A stretch of 64,000 nt of DNA from Anaeramoeba ignava (GCA_028826165.1 JAPDFW010000105.1:62001-126000), one strand, 5' to 3'; shown: positions 40,982 to 54,800, counted from the first letter of the stretch. Notes: generated by a model not told the origin, from the sequence alone. Numbers and translations: made by a program.

Positions 40982-43900
40982 ATGAATTTAATTAAAAAAG
41001 CAATTAAAGAAAATAATAAAGAATATTTAAAACAAATTGAAAACATTTCAAAACAAGAAATTAAAAAAGAAAACAAATCAATTTTACATTTTGCAATTGA
41101 AAACAAAGTTTCAAAAGAAATAATTGAAATTTTAATTTCTAAAGGTTTAAATCCAAATTCTGTTGATGAATTAGGAAGAAATTCATTTCATATTGCAATT
41201 ATCAATAATTCAACAAATGATATTCTTGAACTTTTACTTTCTAATGGAATTAATATCAATTCAAAAACAATCAAAACAAAATTTCTTTCAACTTTTCAAG
41301 ATGATTTAAAAGAAGTAATTCAATATATCATTAATAACAAAATTGATATTGATACAAAAGAATTTATCAAAGAAACCAAAATACAAATTCCATCAAAATA
41401 TCAAAATTCAATACTTGAACTAATAAAATATTCAGATTCACACAATATCTATATTAATACAAATATATTCATAAATAAAAATGCTTTACATTTTGCTTGT
41501 TATAATGAAAATATTTCCATTCAAATTATTAAATATCTAATTGAAAATGGAATTGATATTAATTCAAAAACAGATAATAATAAAACTGCTTTGCATATTG
41601 CTTGTAAAAATAAAAATATTTCGATTGAAATTATTAAATATCTTATTTCCAAAGGAATTGATATTAATTCAAAAACAAAAGATAATAATGAAACTGCTTT
41701 GCATATTGTCTTGTGAAAATAAAAATATTTCCATTGAAATTATTAAATATCTTATTGAAAATGGAATTAATATTAATTCAAAAACAAATAATAATGAATC
41801 TGCTTTACATATTGCTTGCCAAAATGAAAATATTTCCATTGAAATTATTAAATATCTAATTGAAAATGGAATTGATATTAATTCAAAAACATATAATAAT
41901 GAAACTGCTTTACATTATGCTTGTAAAAATGAAAATATTTCAATTCAAATTATCAAATATCTTATTGAAAATGAAATTGATATCAATTCAAAAACAAATT
42001 GGAATAATAATGAAACTGCTTTACATTATGCTTGTGAAAATAAAAATATTTACATTCAAATTATTAAATATCTTATTGAAAATGGAATTGATATCAATTC
42101 AAAAACAAATAATAATGAAACTGTTTTACATTTTGCTTGTAAAAATGAAAATATTTCGATTCAAATTATTAAATATTTAATTGAAAATGGAATTGATATT
42201 GATTCAAAAACAAAATATAATAATGAAACAGCTTTACATTTTGTTTGTGAAAATAAAAATATTTCAATTGAAATTATTAAATATCTTATTGAAAATGGAA
42301 TTGATATCAATTCAAAAACAAATAATAATAAAACTGCTTTACATATTTCGTTTGAAATTATTTATCAATGAAAAAAAATATTTCCATTCAAATTATTAAA
42401 TATCATTCAAATTATTAAATATCTTATTGAAAATGAAATTGATATCAATTCAAAAACAACAGATAATGAAACTGCTTTACATTATGCTTGTAAAAATAAA
42501 AATATTTCCATTGAAATTATTAAATATCTTATTGAAAATGGAATTGATATCAATTCAAAAACAAATGATAATAATAAAACTGCTTTACATATTGCTTGCC
42601 AAAATGAAAATATTTCCATTGAAATTATTAAATATCTTATTGAAAATGGAATTGATATTAATTCAAAAAGCAAAAATAATAATGAAACTGCTTTACATTT
42701 TGCTTGCCAAAATAAAAATATTTCCATTGAAATTATTAAATATCTTATTGAAAATGGAATTGATATTAATTCAAAAACAAATGATAATAATGAAACTGCT
42801 TGTGAAAATAAAAATATTTCCATTGAAATTATTAAATTGATAATGAAACAGCTTTACATATTGCTTGTTACAATGAAAATATTTCCATTCAAATTATTAA
42901 ATATCTTATTGAAAATGGAATTGATATCAATTCAAAAACAAATGATAATAATAAAACTGTTTTACATTTTGCTTGCCAAAATGAAAATATTTCCATTCAA
43001 ATTATTAAATATCTAATTGAAAATGGAATTGATATTAATTCAAAAACAAAATAATAATGAAACTGCTTTACATTTTGCTTGTGAAAATAAAAATATTTCG
43101 ATTCAAATTATTAAATATCTTATTGAAAATGGAATTGATATTAATTCAAAAGTGAAAATAAAAATATTTCGATTCAAATTAAAAAATCTAAAAAATGAAA
43201 TAATAATCAAAAACATTTCCATTCAAATTATTAAATATCTTATTGAAAATGGAATTGATATCAATTCAAAAACAGATCAGAAACATTAATGAATTATGCT
43301 TGTGAAAAAAAAATAATTGAAAATGGAATTGATATTAATTCAAAAACAAAATATAATAATAAAACAGCTCTTTCAATTTCAATAAGAAGAAGAAACAATA
43401 GAGAATTAATCAAATTATTATTAATGAATGATGCAAATATTTTTGATTTAGATCAATATCAAATTACAAAAGAATTAATTGAAATTTTCTTTCAAATTTA
43501 TTCAATTAATCAAGATTTAAACAATTTATTATTAAAATCAAATGAAGATAATAATTTTTCAGATTATCAAATTCAATCAAATGATGGTTTCAAATTTAAT
43601 GTTCATAAATTAATTTTATTAACAAGATTTGATAATAACCAAATAATTTTAAACAAATTTATCAATATTTGTCAATTAAAAAAAACAAAAGAAGAAGTTG
43701 AACTTTCATTAAATTTTCTTTATTCAGGATTTTATGATTTTGAACAAATTTATCAAAAATTAAATTTAGAACATTTTAAAGATCAATCCAAACAAACATT
43801 ATTATCAGAAATGAAAGAAAAAGAAAATAAAATAACCAAATTATTTAAAGAAATTGGATTTGATTCAAATTGGATTGAAAATAAAAAAGGAAGAAAAGGA

Positions 43901-44228
43901 ATAATAAAAGATTTATCAAAATTATATCAACAAAATGAAACAAAAGATTTTACAATAATTATTTCAAAAGAAAAAGAAATTAAAGTTCATAAATTAATAT
44001 TAATAATTCAAGAAGTGAATTATATAAAGGAATGTTTTTAAATGTTCAAGATTCATCAAATCAAGTTCATGATTATTCAAAAAATCATTTAAAACAATTC
44101 AACAATTAATTTATTTTCTTTATCATGATAAATTTGAATTTGAAAATGAAATTAATGAAGAATTTTCAGATTTAAAAGATTATTTTCAATTAAATCAAAA
44201 TTCAATAATTGATTTATTATTAAATTAA
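40982..44228 (+). pseudogene. Ankyrin-repeat/double-BTB gene copy B, broken
   Basis: It starts with the family N-terminus MNLIKKAIKENNKEYLKQIE and is open to TGA 41714-41716, where an extra base (attgTcttgtg instead of attgcttgtg, about 41709) shifts the frame. Repeats continue in the next frame to about 42371. Further disruptions lie near 42352, 42790-42840 (two repeats fused), 43048 (extra A in a run), 43140-43270 and 44010, and one A is missing near 44085 inside the second BTB domain. The double-BTB end is otherwise nearly identical to the intact copies. The many lesions argue for a pseudogene, although several are of the kind assembly errors produce. Confidence 0.78.
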
Positions 44229-44306
44229 AATTAAAAAATTAATTTAAAAAGAAGAAAAAAGCAAAAATATTTTTTTTCATTTTTTTTTTTCATTTTTTTT
44301 TTTAAA
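44229..44306 (+). promoter_or_regulatory. Conserved spacer/promoter cassette before copy C
   Basis: 78-nt spacer with the same order as before copy B: ttaatttaaaaag, aagaaaaaagcaaaaatatt, two T-tracts separated by cat, then AAAATG. Confidence 0.65.
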
Positions 44307-47300
44307 ATGAATTTAATTAAAAAAGCAATTAAAGAAAATAATAAAGAATATTTAAAACAAATTGAAAACATTTCAAAACAAGAAATTAAAAAAGAAAACA
44401 AATCAATTTTACATTTTGCAATTGAAAACAAAGTTTCAAAAGAAATAATTGAAATTTTAATTTCTAAAGGTTTAAATCCAAAATCTGTTGATGAATTAGG
44501 AAGAAATTCATTTCATATTGCAATTATCAATAATTCAACAAATGATATTCTTGAACTTTTACTTTCAAAAGGAATTAATATCAATTCAAAAACAATCAAA
44601 ACAAAATTTCTTTCAACTTTTCAAGATGATTTAAAAGAAGTAATTTAATATATCATTAATAACAAAATTGATATTGATACAAAAGAATTTATCAAAGAAA
44701 CCAAAATACAAATTCCATCAAAATATCAAAATTCAATACTTGAATTAATAAAATATTCAGATTCACACAATATCTATATTAATACAGATATATTTATAAA
44801 TAAAAATGCTTTACATATTGCTTGTAAAAATAAAAATATTTCCATTCAAATTATCAAATATCTAATTGAAAATAGAATTGATATTAATTCAAAAACAGAT
44901 AATAATAAAAATGCTTTACATATTGCTTGTAAAAATGAAAATATTTCCATTCAAATTATCAAATATCTTATTGAAAATGAAATTGATATCAATTCAAAAA
45001 CAGATCAGTTACAATGAAAAGAAATTAAACAGCTTTTACATATTGATATCAATTCAAAAACAAAACGAAATGAAACTACTTTGTTTCCATTCAAATTATC
45101 AAATATCTAATTGAAAATGGAATTGATATTAATTCAAAAACAAAACGAAATGAAACTGCTTTACATTATGCTTGTAAAAATAAAAATATTTCTATTGAAA
45201 TTATCAAATATCTAATTGAAAATGAAATTGATATTAATTCAAAAACAAAATGGAATGCAACTACTTTACATATTGCTTGTAAAAATAAAAATATTTCGAT
45301 TGAAATTATTAAATATCTTATTTCCAAAGGAATTGATATTAATTCAAAAACAAATAATAATGAAACAGCTTTACATTATGCTTGTGAAAATAAAAATATT
45401 TCCATTCAAATTATTAAATATCTTATTGAAAATGGAATTGATATCAATTCAAAAACAAAATATAATGAAGAAACAGCTTTACATATTGCTTGTAAAAATG
45501 AAAATATTTCCATTCAAATTATTAAATATCTTATTGAAAATGGAATTAATATCAATTCAAAAACAAAATGGAATGCAACAGCTTTACATTATGCTTGTGA
45601 AAATGAAAATATTTCGATTGAAATTATTAAATATCTAATTGAAAATGGAATTGATATTAATTCAAAAACAAATGATAATAATAAAACAGCTTTACATATT
45701 GCTTGTGAAAATGAAAATATTTCCATTCAAATTATTAAATATCTAATTGAAAATGGAATTGATATTAATTCAAAAACAAATGATAATAATGAAACTGCTT
45801 TACATTTTGCTTGTGAAAATGAAAATATTTCCATTCAAATTATTAAATATCTAATTGAAAATGGAATTGATATTAATTCAAAAACAAATGATAATAATAA
45901 AACTGCTTTACATATTGCTTGTGAAAAAGAAAATATTTCCATTGAAATTATCAAATATCTAATTGAAAATGGAATTGATATTAATTCAAAAACAAAAGAT
46001 AATAAAACTGCTTTACATATTGCTTGTAGAAATGAAAATAAAAATATTTCCGATTCAAATTATTAAATATCTTATTGAAAATGGAATTGATATTAATTCA
46101 AAAACATATTGGAATGATGAAACAGCTTTACATTATGCTTGTAAAAATGAAAATATTTCCATTCAAGTTATCAAATATCTTATTGAAAATGGAATTGATA
46201 TTAATTCAAAAACAAAAGATAATAATGAAACAGCTTTACATTATGCTTGCCAAAATGAAAATATTTCCATTCAAATTATTAAATATCTAATTGAAAATGG
46301 AATTGATATTAATTCAAAAACAAAAAACAATAATAAAACTGCTTTACATATTGCTTGTCAAAATGAAAATATTTCCATTCAAATTATTAAATATCTTATT
46401 GAAAATGGAATTGATATTAATTCAAAAACAAAATATAATAATAAAACTGCTTTACATATTGCTTGTCAAAATGAAAATATTTCCATTCAAATTATTAAAT
46501 ATCTTATTGAAAATGGAATTGATATTAATTCAAAAACAACTGATAATGAAACAGCTTTACATATTGCTTTCCAAAATTCAAATATTTCCATTCAAATTAT
46601 TAAATATCTAATTGAAAATGGAATTGATATTAATTCAAAAACAAATAATAATGAAACAGCTTTACATTATGCTTGTAGAAATGAAAATAAAAATATTTCT
46701 ATTCAAGTTATCAAATATCTAATTGAAAATGGAATTGATATTAATTCAAAAACAAAATATAGTAATGAAACAGCTTTACATTATGCTTGCCAAAATGAAA
46801 ATATTTCCATTGAAATTATTAAATATCTAATTGAAAATGGAATTGATATTAATTCAAAAACAGATAATAATAAAAGAAACTGCTTTACATTATGCTTGCC
46901 AAAATTCAAATATTTCCATTGAAATTATTAAATATCTAATTGAAAATGGAATTAATATTAATTCAAAAATAGATAATAATAATGCAACAGCTTTACATTA
47001 TGCTTGTAAAAATGAAAATATTTCCATTGAAATTATCAAATATCTTATTGAAAATGAAATTGATATTAATTCAAAAACAGAATATAATAAAGAAACTGCT
47101 TTACATATTGCTTGTTACAATAAAAATATTTCCATTCAAATTATTAAATATCTTATTGAAAATGGAATTGATATTAATTCAAAAACAGAATATAATAAAG
47201 AAACTGCTTTACATTATGCTTGTAAAAATGAAAATATTTCCATTCAAATTATTAAATATCTAATTGAAAATGGAATTGATATTAATTCAAAAACAAAAAA

Positions 47301-48177
47301 CAATGAAACAGCTCTTTCAATTTCAATCAGAAGAAGAAACAACAGAGAAATAATCAAATTATTATTAATGAATGATGCAAATATTTTTGATTTAGATACA
47401 AATCAAATTACAAAAGAATTAATTGAAATTTTCTTTCAAATTTATTCAATTAATCAAGATTTAAACAATTTATTATTAAAATCAAATGAAGATAATAATT
47501 TTTCAGATTTACAAATTCAATCAAATGATGGTTTCAAATTTAATGTTCATAAATTAATTTTATTAACAAGATTTGATAATAACCAAACAAATTTAAATAA
47601 ATTTATCAATATTTGTCAATTAAAAAAAACAAAAGAAGAAGTTGAACTTTCATTAAATTTTCTTTATTCAGGATTTTATGATTTTCAACAAATTTATCAA
47701 AATTTAAATTTAGAACATTTTAAAGATCAATCCAAACAAATATTATTATCAGAAATGAAAGAAAAAGAAAATAAAATAACCAAATTATTTAAAGAAATTG
47801 GATTTGATTCAAATTGGATTGAAAATAAAAAAGGAAGAAAAGGAATAATAAAAGATTTATCAAAATTATATCAACAAAATGAAACAAAAGATTTTACAAT
47901 AATTATTTCAAAAGAAAAAGAAATTAAAGTTCATAAATTAATATTAATATTAAGAAGTGAATTATATAAAGGAATGTTTTTAAATGTTCAAGATTCATCT
48001 AATCAAGTTCATGATTATTCAAAAAAATCATTTAAAACAATTCAACAATTAATTTATTTTCTTTATCATGATAAATTTGAATTTGAAAATGAAATTAATG
48101 AAGAATTTTCAGATTTAAAAGATTATTTTCAATTAAATCAAAATTCAATAATTGATTTATTATTAAATTCAAATTAA
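44307..48177 (+). pseudogene. Ankyrin-repeat/double-BTB gene copy C, broken
   Basis: Family N-terminus (MNLIKKAIKENN), then a nonsense TAA at 44646-44648 where every other copy has CAA (EVIQYIINNK). Frame losses follow near 45010-45080 and one-base insertions at about 46052 (atttCcgatt) and 46874 (extra A). Between them run about 20 near-identical ankyrin repeats. The last stretch (from about 46831) is open to TAA 48175-48177 and includes both BTB domains, so a shortened protein remains encodable. Confidence 0.78.
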
Positions 48178-48235
48178 AATTAAAAAAATTAATTTTTCAT
48201 TTTTCATTTTTCATTTTTCATTTTTTTATAAGTAA

Positions 48236-49348
48236 ATGGAAAAAATACCACAAATTGTAAGTCAAAGCGTATTAAAAGAATCAGCCGAACTTCCTGACGA
48301 CACGCCAACGATCCAAGGATATGATTTCAATGAAGGAATTGATTATAACCGCATCTTAGAAAGTTACAAAACAACAGGATTTCAAGCAACAAATTTTGGA
48401 CTAGCGGTTGAAGAAATCAACAAGATGATAACATGGAGATTATCTGACGAGAGTATCGAAGACGAAAAAGACGAGGATTACCTTGCGCCAGAAGTGCGAA
48501 AACGGACAAAATGCAAAATTTTTTTTGGATACACATCAAACCTAATTTCTTCTGGATTGCGCGAAGTAATCCGCTACTTGGTCCAGCACCGCATGGTGGA
48601 CGTCGTAGTCTCAACGGCGGGAGGAGTAGAGGAGGACATCATTAAGTGTCTTGGAAAGACGCGTCTTGGGGACTTTAAATTGAGTGGGAAAATATTGAGA
48701 GAAAAGGGGATCAACCGAATAGGGAACCTTCTTGTTCCCAATAAAAACTACTGTTTGTTTGAGGATTGGATCATGCCCATTTTAGATGAGATGTTGGATC
48801 AGCAAAAAGCAAAGGGGATCGTTTGGTCTCCTTCTTCTATGATCCGGTATTTTGGTGAGAAAATAAACGACGAGCAATCCGTTTTGTATTGGGCGTATAA
48901 GAATAACATACCCATTTTTTGCCCCGCGCTTACAGACGGCAGTATCGGTGATATGGTGTTCTTTCATTCGTATAAGAACCCGGGGTTGATTATTGATATT
49001 GCTCAGGATATTCGGAAGATCAATGATGAATCAGTTAGTGCCAAGAAATCGGGAATGATTATTTTAGGCGGCGGTTTGATTAAACACCATATTTGCAACG
49101 CCAATTTGATGAGAGATGGCGCTGATTTCTCTGTTTATATCAATACCGCCAATGAGTTCGATGGAAGTGATGCTGGTGCTTCTCCTGATGAGGCTATTTC
49201 TTGGGGTAAAATTAAACATACTGCTTCCCCAGTCAAAGTTTATGCTGATGCTTCTTTGGTTTTCCCCTTGATTGTTGCTCAGACTTTTGCTAAGCATGTG
49301 GATATTTTTAAATTGGATAATTTCCAAAATGATTCCAATAAGAACTGA
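48236..49348 (+). CDS. DHPS: Deoxyhypusine synthase
   Basis: Single-exon gene, 370 residues, same length as the human enzyme. It transfers the butylamine part of spermidine to a lysine of eIF5A, using NAD, the first step of hypusine formation. Matches: [116 protein letters not shown] and [18 protein letters not shown]. The Lys in SWGKI (about residue 325) is the catalytic lysine that forms the enzyme intermediate. It begins only 58 nt after ankyrin-BTB copy C, and its base composition is clearly richer in G+C than its neighbours. It is a conserved housekeeping gene stranded inside the ankyrin-BTB array. Confidence 0.97.
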   Translation: MEKIPQIVSQSVLKESAELPDDTPTIQGYDFNEGIDYNRILESYKTTGFQATNFGLAVEEINKMITWRLSDESIEDEKDEDYLAPEVRKRTKCKIFFGYTSNLISSGLREVIRYLVQHRMVDVVVSTAGGVEEDIIKCLGKTRLGDFKLSGKILREKGINRIGNLLVPNKNYCLFEDWIMPILDEMLDQQKAKGIVWSPSSMIRYFGEKINDEQSVLYWAYKNNIPIFCPALTDGSIGDMVFFHSYKNPGLIIDIAQDIRKINDESVSAKKSGMIILGGGLIKHHICNANLMRDGADFSVYINTANEFDGSDAGASPDEAISWGKIKHTASPVKVYADASLVFPLIVAQTFAKHVDIFKLDNFQNDSNKN

Positions 49349-50808
49349 AGTTTATTTCAAATTTACAATTTACAATTTACAATTTACAATTTACAATTTA
49401 CAATTTACAATTTACAATTTACAATTTACAATTTACAATTTACAATTTACAATTTACAATTTACAATTTACAATTTACAATTTATAATTAAATTTAAAAT
49501 GAAATTTATCAAAGAATTTATCAAAGAATTTAAAATTAAATTTATCAAAGAATTTATAATTAAATTTATCAAAGAATTTATAATTAAATTTATAATGAAA
49601 TTTAAAATGAAATTTAAAATTAAATTTATCAAAGAATTTAAAATTAAATTTATCAAAGAATTTAAAATTAAATTTATAATTAAATTTATCAAAGAATTTA
49701 AAATTAAATTTATCAAAGAATTTATAATTAAATTTATAATCAAATTTAAAATGAAATTTAAAATTAAATTTATAATGAAATTTATAATGAAATTTATAAT
49801 TAAATTTATCAAAGAATTTATAATGAAATTTATCAAAGAATTTATAATTAAATTTATAATTAAATTTAAAATGAAATTTAAAATTAAATTTATAATGAAA
49901 TTTATAATGAAATTTATAATGAAATTTATAATTAAATTTATCAAAGAATTTAAAATGAAATTTATCAAAGAATTTATAATTAAATTTAAAATGAAATTTA
50001 AAAAGATTTAAAATGAAATTTATAATTAAATTTATAATTAAATTTATAATCAAATTTAAAATGAAATTTATCAAAAGAATTTATAATTAAATTTATCAAA
50101 GAATTTAAAATAAAATTTATCAAAAGAATTTATAATTAAATTTATAATTAAATTTAATAAAAGAATTTATAATTAAATTTATCAAAGAATTTATCAAAGA
50201 ATTTATAATTAAATTTAAAAATGAAATTTATAATTAAATTTATCAAAGAATTTATAATTAAATTTATCAAAAGAATTTATAATTAAATTTATCAAAGAAT
50301 TTATAATTAAATTTATCAAAGAATTTATAATTAAATTTAAAATGGAATTTAAAATTAAATTTATAATGAAATTTAAAATTAAATTTATCAAAGAATTTAT
50401 AATTAAATTTATCAAAGAATTTAAAATGAAATTTATCAAAGAATTTATAATTAAATTTATCAAAGAATTTATAATTAAATTTATAATTAAATTTAAAAAG
50501 ATTTAAAATGAAATTTATAATGAAATTTAAAAAGATTTAAGATTTTTTTTTGTTATTCATATTTTAGATTGAATATATAAAATTATTCATAAATCAATTA
50601 TAATTAGAATCAAAAGAAAATTAAAAATTAAAACTTAAAATAAATCTGTTTTTATTTTTAAAAGAAAAAAAGAAGAAAAAAAAGGAGAAAAGAAACAAAT
50701 TTTAATTTTCATTTTCTATATTTATTATCATGATGTCTATGTTTATTATCATGACGTCTATGAGAATGATTATGATTATGATTTCTTTTTTGATTTTGAT
50801 TTTGATTT
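49349..50808. repeat. Minisatellites between deoxyhypusine synthase and the G-patch gene
   Basis: 49358-49482 is about 18 copies of the 7-mer tttacaa. From 49490 to about 50540 it is a 24-mer-type array of aaatttatcaaagaatttat and aaatttataatt, aaatttaaaatg variants. From 50540 to 50808 it is A/T-rich and contains a possible alternative C-terminal coding tail of the minus-strand G-patch gene (50709-50808). The long reading frames on both strands here are repeat shadows. Confidence 0.8.
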
Positions 50809-51765
50809 TTATTTTGATTTAAATTTTGATTTTGATTTTGATTTCTTTTTTGATTTTGATTTTGATTTTGATTTTGATTTTGATTTTTGATTTTGATTTT
50901 GATTTTGATTTTGATTTTGATTTTGATTTTGATTTTGATTTTGATTTTGATTTTGAATTTGATTTGATTTTGATTTTGATTTTGATTTCTTTTGATTTTG
51001 ATTTTGATTTTGATTTTGATTTTGATTTTGATTTTGATTTTGATTTTGATTTTGATTTTGATTTTGATTTTGATTTTGATTTTGATTTTGATTTTGATTT
51101 TGATTTTGATTTTGATTTTGGTTTTGATTTTGATTTTGATTTTGATTTTGAATTTCATTTTTAAATTCATCTTCATGCGGAATTTGAATCAATCCTTCAG
51201 GTAATTCTCCATTATTAAAAAAGGAACTTTTTCTTTTTTTAATTTTTGAAGGATCAGCACCCAAACCAGCTCTTCCCAGTTTCTGCTTGGGAATAATTGG
51301 TTCAACAAGTGCGCGATTAGATCTCCCTATAGAACCACCAGGACGCCAACCCATTCCTCGAAGAATTGCTAATCCAAAGGATTCAATTGGAATTTTTGAG
51401 TAAGCTTCCTGTGATGTTTCATCAGGAAGTCGCGATATTTCAAATTTCAATACTTCTTCTTCTTTTAAATTGTCAGGAATTGACTTCGCTTTTTCCATTA
51501 GCTCTGATAATGCTGATGTTGATTGGGGTTGTGGTTTGTCTTTATTGATATTTAATGAAGTGTCGTTTTGTTGATTTGATTTTTCTTTTGAATTTCCTTT
51601 TGTTTTTTTTAATGGAATTATTAACTCTTTTTCTTCTTCTTGTTTGTTTTCCGTTATAATTATTTTATTTCCAATTGATTTGATAATTTCTTTTGTATTT
51701 GACTCTTTTTTTTGTGTAATTTTTTTGTATTTTGAAGTTTTTGGTTTTTTAACAGAAATTTTCAT
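50809..51765 (-). CDS. G-patch splicing factor of the Spp2/GPKOW (MOS2) family
   Basis: The start is ATG 51765, since the open frame upstream is T-rich leader. The predicted product is 318 residues. After a Lys/Gln-rich N-terminus comes ISRLPDETSQEAYSKIPIE and the G-patch SFGLAILRGMGWRPGGSIGR, then EPIIPKQKLGRAGLGAD (residues about 125-172). This is the signature of Spp2/GPKOW, which recruits or activates the DEAH helicase Prp2/DHX16 in the spliceosome. No KOW domains follow, so it resembles yeast Spp2 more than GPKOW. The C-terminal third is a hexamer repeat read as Gln-Asn then Lys-Ser. Skipping one extra base near 50883 would give instead a His-Asn-Arg-rich tail ending at 50709. It is transcribed away from the ankyrin gene at 51840, 74 nt apart. 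Confidence 0.85.
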   Translation of the reverse strand: MKISVKKPKTSKYKKITQKKESNTKEIIKSIGNKIIITENKQEEEKELIIPLKKTKGNSKEKSNQQNDTSLNINKDKPQPQSTSALSELMEKAKSIPDNLKEEEVLKFEISRLPDETSQEAYSKIPIESFGLAILRGMGWRPGGSIGRSNRALVEPIIPKQKLGRAGLGADPSKIKKRKSSFFNNGELPEGLIQIPHEDEFKNEIQNQNQNQNQNQNQNQNQNQNQNQNQNQNQNQNQNQNQNQNQNQNQNQNQNQNQKKSKSKSKSNQIQNQNQNQNQNQNQNQNQNQNQNQKSKSKSKSKSKSKKKSKSKSKFKSK

Positions 51766-51839
51766 TTTAAAAATTAAAAAGAAAAAAAGGAAAAAAATGA
51801 AAAAATTTTTTTTTAATTTTTTTTTAATTTTTTTTAAAA
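51766..51839. promoter_or_regulatory. 74-nt divergent intergenic promoter region
   Basis: Only 74 nt separate the start codons of the minus-strand G-patch gene and the plus-strand ankyrin-BTB gene. It is A-rich on the G-patch side and T-rich on the other side, each ATG being preceded by a T-tract and AAA in its own sense. It must serve as a bidirectional core promoter and both 5' leaders. Confidence 0.6.
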
Positions 51840-54800
51840 ATGAATAAAGAAAATTATTTTTTATTGTTTGATTCTTGTAAAAATGAAAATGAAAAATCAA
51901 TTGAAATTATTAAGTTATTAATTGAAAAAGGAATTTTTGTCAATTCAAGAAACATTAAACATGAAACAGCTTTACATTTTGCTTGTCAAAACCAAAAAAA
52001 CAAAAAAATTTTTCAAATCATCAAGTTTCTTGTTGAAAAAAATGCTGATATTAATGCAAAAAGCAAACCCGATAATGAAACACCTTTACATTTGGCTTGT
52101 CAATATCAAAATGAAGAAAATTCATTTGGAATCATCAAGTTATTGATTGAAAAAAAGGCTGAAATCAACGCAAAAACAAATGAATATCAAGAAACACCTT
52201 TGCATTTTGTTTGTTTTCATCAAAAACATAATAAATCATTTGAAATCATCAAGTTATTAATTGAAAATGGAGCTGATATCAATGCAAAAAATAAATACTA
52301 TCAAGAAACACCTTTGATTTTGGTTTGCCAATATCAACGGCACAACAAAACTTTTGATATCATCAAATTTCTTGTTGAAAATGGTGCTGATATCGGCACA
52401 CAAAATAGTTTGCAAGAAAATCCCTTGCATTTAATCTGCAGACACCAAAATCACCAAAATACTCCTTCAAATTATTAAATATCTTGTTGAAAATGGAATT
52501 GATATCGATTCAAAAACAAAAAACAACGAAACAGCTTTAAATTATGCTTGCCAAAATGAAAATAACCCAAATTTATTTGAAATAATCAATTATTTTATTG
52601 AAAATGGAGCTGGAATTAATGCCAAAAATAAGCATGATCAGGAATCATGTTTGCATCTGATTTGTAAATATCAAAAAAATCACAAAGATTCTTTCCGAAT
52701 AATCAAGCTATTGGTTGAAAATGGAATGGAAACCACCTCGAAAAATATCTTTCATCAAAATGCTTTGCACATAGCTTGCCAATACCAAGAAGATCAAGGA
52801 ATCGCATTCGAAATTATCAAATACTTGATTGAAAATGGAATAAAAATCAATCAAGTTGCAAATCAAAACGAAACTGCTTTACATATTGTTTGTAAAAATA
52901 AAAATATTTCATTTGAAATTATCAAATATCTTATTGAAAATGGAATTGATATCAACGCAAAAACACAAAGAGAGGAAACTGCTTTACATATTTCTTGCCA
53001 AAATTCAAATATTTCCATTCAAATTATTCAATATCTTATTAAAAATGGAATTGATATCAATTCAAAAACAATTGATAATGAAACTGCTTTACATTTTGCT
53101 TGCCAAAATAAAAAAATCCCAATGGAAATCATCAAAATATTGATTGAAAATCATGCAGATATAAATACAAAAAATACTGAGAATGAAACACCTTTACATT
53201 TAGTTTGTCAATATCAAGACAATGAAAACTCCTTTGAAATTGTCAAATATCTTATTGGAAATGGCGCAGTTGTTAATGCAAAAGCAGATATAGATGAAAC
53301 ATCTTTGCATTATGCTTCTAAATATCAAAGTAGTCAATACTCATTTGAAATTATCAAATTATTGATTGAAAACGGTGCAGATTTTAATGGCAAAACAGAT
53401 TACAAACAAACACCTCTGCATTATATCTGCCAAAACGAAAAAATTCAAATTCAACACTCTCTTCAAATCATCACCTATTTAATTGAAAAGGGAGCTAATA
53501 TTAACGCAAGAACAAAAGAAAGTCAAACAGCTTTACATTTCGCTTGTCAGAATAAAAATTTATCAATTGAAATTATTAAATTACTAATTGAAAAAGGAAT
53601 CGATATCAAAATCAAAACAAAATATAAGCAAGAAAGCATTTTGCACTATCTTTGTAAATCCCAAGTAAATCACAAAAATACTCTGAAGGCTATTGAATTG
53701 CTAATTGAAAATGGACTTAGTCTTAATTCCACAAATCGTCAAAATGAAACACCTTTCCACTTAATTTGCCAAAATAGAAACGAAAATTCGCTTCAAATCA
53801 CAAGATATTTCATCGAAAAAGGTGCTGATATTAATTTACTAACAAAAAACAAAGACACAGCTTTGCATTTGGTTTTGGAAGATCAAGAGAAAGATGATCT
53901 AACCCAAAAATATATCTTCCAATTCGCCAAAATTTTGATTCAAAACGGAGTAGATATTAACTTAAAAAATAATCAGGGTCTAACTCCTTTAAATTTTGCA
54001 ATAGAAGAAAAAAATCACGAAATAATCAAATTAATGATAATGAATGATGCAAATATTTTTGATTTGAAACAAAATCAAATTTCACAAGAAATTATTGAAT
54101 TTGGAATGAAAATTTATTCAATTAATCAAGATTTAAACAATTTATTATTAAAATCAAATGAAGATAATAATTTTTCAGATTTACAAATTCAATCAAATGA
54201 TGGTTTCAAATTTAATGTTCATAAATTAATTTTATTAACAAGATTTGATAATAACCAAACAAATTTAAATAAATTTATCAATATTTGTCAATTAAAAAAA
54301 ACAAAAGAAGAAGTTGAACTTTCATTAAATTTTCTTTATTCAGGATTTTATGATTTTGATAATTTTTATTCAATATTCCAATACATATTCAATTATCATT
54401 TCCAAATTTCAAAACTACAAACAGATTACGACCAAGATAAAATTCTTTGGAATGAATTTCAATCAAAATCTGAAGAAATAAAAGTATTAACCGAAATAAA
54501 ACAAGAATCAGGAAAAGCTATAGAAGGAATAAAAATGCATAAAATAATCAAATTATTTAAAGAAATTGGATTTGATTCAAAATGGATTGAAAATAAAAAA
54601 GGAAGAAAAGGAATAATAAAAGATTTATCAAAATTATATCAACAAAATGAAACAAAAGATTTTACAATAATTATTTCAAAAGAAAAAGAAATTAAAGTTC
54701 ATAAATTAATATTAATATTAAGAAGTGAATTATATAAAGGAATGTTTTTAAATGTTCAAGATTCATCAAATCAAGTTCATGATTATTCACAAAAATCATT

